64,000 nt of DNA from positions 1,736,001 through 1,800,000 of the forward strand of contig OY725502.1 of NCBI GenBank assembly GCA_963281255.1, written 5' to 3'. This DNA is from Aphrocallistes beatrix (Eukaryota; Porifera; Hexactinellida; Sceptrulophora; Aphrocallistidae). Every line of letters begins with the position of its first letter. The first letter of the stretch is position 1. Made by a program: the position numbers and the translations under genes. Below are positions 61,662-64,000 of the stretch, piece after piece. Below the pieces are notes generated by a model, which worked only from the letters and a program-made list of their open reading frames with translations, was not told the origin of the DNA and ran no database searches.

Positions 61662-64000
61662 ATGAACCTCAAAGCACTGCTCTACCTTCTACCTTTGCTG
61701 GTCTTGCTGACAAGACCAGCAATGATACTCTCTGAGACCCATTACAAGCAGCAGGTCATTGCTATCCTAGAACAAGATCCAACCGTTGAGGCAGCAGCAA
61801 GATTTCTTTACAATAAGCATGATACAATATCGCATGTAGTCATGTGGGATTCTCAGAGTGGGAAATTCGAAAGAGTGGAATGGGATGATGAAATAAAGGG
61901 GTATGAACCAACAGGCGATCAGTCTCCTCTCCCTATTGGAGATGGTAACACTTTCAAATGGGATGAGACACGTGTTCAAGTATTGGGTCATGGAGAGTAT
62001 ATGGAAAACGATGTCAAGTTTGGAAGTGCAAACCCCAGTGAGATCATCGGGAGGATTGTTGACAAAATAAGTAAGGGCGAAAACATAAAACGGATTAGTG
62101 TTGTTGGTTGTTTACCAGAATCGATTCCAAATGAACGAGCATATGAATTGGTTAGAGAGCTAACAATTGACTTTGTGGAAGCACTAGGAAGTAAGGAGTT
62201 GTTCCAAACAGAAGTTAGCGTTAGATCCGCTCTGGTATCTGTTGATAATAACGGGAGGAAACTGACAGGAAAGCTTCGATACAATGGCAACAAGAAAACA
62301 GGAATCGAATGGAAACATAAAGATAGTTTGGTTAAATTAATCGGCGCTTTTGATAATGACCGAAATCCAATTATAAAAGATGGAATTCCAGGTGACACAG
62401 AAGAATCACATTATTTCGGGATTCTGCCTTCAGGAACAGATATATGGATTACACCAGAAAATCAGTATCCAAAAATATCGTACAGGGTAACTAGTGGTGT
62501 AACTTTACCCGATAGTAATGCTTTAGCTGTCAGTGATGCCTTTAAGTGGGTTAATAAGGTGGCGGAAAAAATATACGGAGATATTGACGAAACTTCACGT
62601 GCTGAAGCAAAAAAATACAAAGTTCAGTTTTTGGATGGTGACAGAGGTGTGGCCGAGAATCAGCCTGTAAGGGAAATTCGTAGCATCGACGATTTTCTAA
62701 TTGAACTGAAATACTATGGTGAACTTGGACAGGGAATTCCAAAGGCAAAAAATAATGCTGTTTGCTATCGGTTCGGAGATTGGGTCGTAACCATGAATCT
62801 CGACAATTTTTATGTCAGCGTTGAAGGAGTCATCATCAGTGACACAGATTCAGATGCCAAAAGGGAAGAAGTGAATAACATTAAAGAGCATTGGCAGAAA
62901 CTTGATGAAAAATATAGAGATATGCAACCGAACACTGGTGACAACTTCTTCGATAACGTTAACAGTTGGATAAATGGACAACATGAAAAGATCGGACTTA
63001 CTGTAGAGGATGCTTACAATGCACAGTGTGGTATGGCCATGTTTCTCTCCGAATCCATTAGATGTTTTCATAATCACATCACTAACATGATGGCTCTGAG
63101 TCTAGTCCGTGCTGGCTACTTGACAAAGGAATTTTTCTTCAACAGTAATCCAATGGCTCGTGGAGGTAGCTGGCAACTCAGATATGAAAATGGCAAATTA
63201 AAAACAGGATTGGATTTAATGACTGATCCTATACTAGATTCAAATGAACCGATCAAAAACAAAGTTCAAGGAAGAAAGGTCAAAGGAATGAGAAAAGTGA
63301 GAGATCTAATATCTCGTTTCGGACAAACATGGCTGTCTCATGTTGACGTGGATGGAGTAATGGGATCTAGACAGCCTGCACCCGGAGCTGAAACAGCAGA
63401 ATACAATTTTCATAGTAACTTGATAGATAATCTAAAGGATGTAGCACGAAGGATTGGAACATATCTCAGAGACTATGAACTGAAATATGCAACAAAATAC
63501 CTTCTATCTTCATTGGTCTCAGAGGCAGAAAACGAAGCAGTTGATACACAAATTAACGACTTCAAAACATCAGAAGATAGGAGCCTGTCTGTAAGAACAT
63601 CAATAGCCCTCACAAATGATCATGAGTATGTGTCTGATGTCATTAAGAAGGAGATAACTGAGAAGTCCCAACAGACTGGGAAAAAGTATCAAATCGTACC
63701 TAATTCTGTAGAGATTGAAGAAGATAGCGAAAAGGTCAGATTTCAAATTGAAGAGGATGGGAATCCTGACAGCGAACCTGAAGAAGTCAGAACAACAATT
63801 GATAGGTCGCGACTGGTCTCACGAGAAATGATAGAACAAATGCAGAGGGAGAGTAAAGAGATCGCTAAGTCAACCGACACTGAAGGGGGAAAGTTAGCAA
63901 AGTTTAATCGAGGTTTCGGAATCTACAACACTGTAATAGGACTGTTTCAATCAATCGGTTCATTAGAGAATGGTGACATGACTCAAGGAGTCACTGGACT
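61662..64000 (+). CDS. giant RTX-repeat membrane protein (copy 2), 5' part, open to the right edge
   Basis: Divergently oriented paralogue of the gene at 27056-33415. The ATG at 61662 opens a frame of 779 codons that I followed without a stop to the window edge. It covers the signal peptide, the C80 protease-like region (the GHG and VGC motifs and the SVRSALVSVDNNGRK block are intact), and the start of the hydrophobic middle region. Most codons match copy 1. Differences include scattered substitutions and two in-frame length changes: a segment at ~63247-63287 is 18 bp longer, and one near 63765 is 6 bp longer. Retention of the frame and the putative catalytic residues suggests the copy is or recently was functional. 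The RTX repeats and membrane anchor lie beyond the window. Confidence 0.85.
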   Translation, partial: MNLKALLYLLPLLVLLTRPAMILSETHYKQQVIAILEQDPTVEAAARFLYNKHDTISHVVMWDSQSGKFERVEWDDEIKGYEPTGDQSPLPIGDGNTFKWDETRVQVLGHGEYMENDVKFGSANPSEIIGRIVDKISKGENIKRISVVGCLPESIPNERAYELVRELTIDFVEALGSKELFQTEVSVRSALVSVDNNGRKLTGKLRYNGNKKTGIEWKHKDSLVKLIGAFDNDRNPIIKDGIPGDTEESHYFGILPSGTDIWITPENQYPKISYRVTSGVTLPDSNALAVSDAFKWVNKVAEKIYGDIDETSRAEAKKYKVQFLDGDRGVAENQPVREIRSIDDFLIELKYYGELGQGIPKAKNNAVCYRFGDWVVTMNLDNFYVSVEGVIISDTDSDAKREEVNNIKEHWQKLDEKYRDMQPNTGDNFFDNVNSWINGQHEKIGLTVEDAYNAQCGMAMFLSESIRCFHNHITNMMALSLVRAGYLTKEFFFNSNPMARGGSWQLRYENGKLKTGLDLMTDPILDSNEPIKNKVQGRKVKGMRKVRDLISRFGQTWLSHVDVDGVMGSRQPAPGAETAEYNFHSNLIDNLKDVARRIGTYLRDYELKYATKYLLSSLVSEAENEAVDTQINDFKTSEDRSLSVRTSIALTNDHEYVSDVIKKEITEKSQQTGKKYQIVPNSVEIEEDSEKVRFQIEEDGNPDSEPEEVRTTIDRSRLVSREMIEQMQRESKEIAKSTDTEGGKLAKFNRGFGIYNTVIGLFQSIGSLENGDMTQGVTG

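Larger units (their letters stand above)
57945..64000. repeat. right arm of large inverted duplication
   Basis: Reverse complement of parts of 31101-38020. 57945-58040 matches 37914-38020, 58100-58380 matches 35281-35570, and 61470-64000 matches 33613-31101. Between these are arm-specific insertions: hAT at 58390, a Helitron-like copy at 59569, and a MITE at 60219. Confidence 0.75.

Overview
The window is animal nuclear DNA. It holds GT-AG introns, two filamin genes of the three-CH-domain type, a secreted LRR/EGF membrane receptor-like gene, and very many DNA transposons (hAT, pogo/Tigger, Tc1/mariner, MULE, Helitron-like). The AT-rich background with small introns and GC-rich exons fits a marine or freshwater invertebrate such as a sponge or cnidarian, but I cannot name the species.

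Bases 1-15.6 kb are gene-dense. Two filamin paralogues lie in tandem on the minus strand: A at 6411 to beyond the left edge, and B at 15586 to about 6835. Each starts with three calponin-homology (CH) domains, as in Drosophila Jitterbug, and the first CH domain is interrupted at the same place and phase in both. The 4.85-kb first intron of filamin A hosts a complete opposite-strand gene (2826-5240) for a signal peptide/LRR/six-EGF/TM protein. Filamin B has about 20 filamin Ig repeats and an internal 200-base assembly gap near its 3' end.

Bases 15.6-27 kb are repeats with relics: an NHL-repeat fragment, a broken TPR-protein gene, and an array of a ~550-bp Helitron-like element sitting inside an older inverted-repeat element.

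Bases 27.06-33.4 kb hold the most unusual gene, an intronless 2119-residue minus-strand reading frame. It has a eukaryotic-style signal peptide, a region resembling the C80 cysteine protease domain of large clostridial/MARTX toxins (GHG and VGC motifs), a hydrophobic helical middle region, five RTX beta-roll plus HCBP-related modules, and a C-terminal transmembrane helix. A second, still open copy starts at 61662 on the plus strand and runs off the right edge. The two copies are the ends of a large inverted duplication (31.1-38.0 kb against 57.9-64.0 kb). The duplicate lacks some insertions, so it supplies empty sites for several transposons.

Bases 38-58 kb, the spacer between the arms, contain almost only mobile-element debris. 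This includes Helitron-like copies with a GC-rich hairpin cluster, hAT elements with 8-bp target-site duplications, pogo-like MITEs, mariner, MULE and pogo transposase fragments, a decayed gag-protease stretch, and several minisatellites. No RNA genes or CRISPR arrays were recognised.
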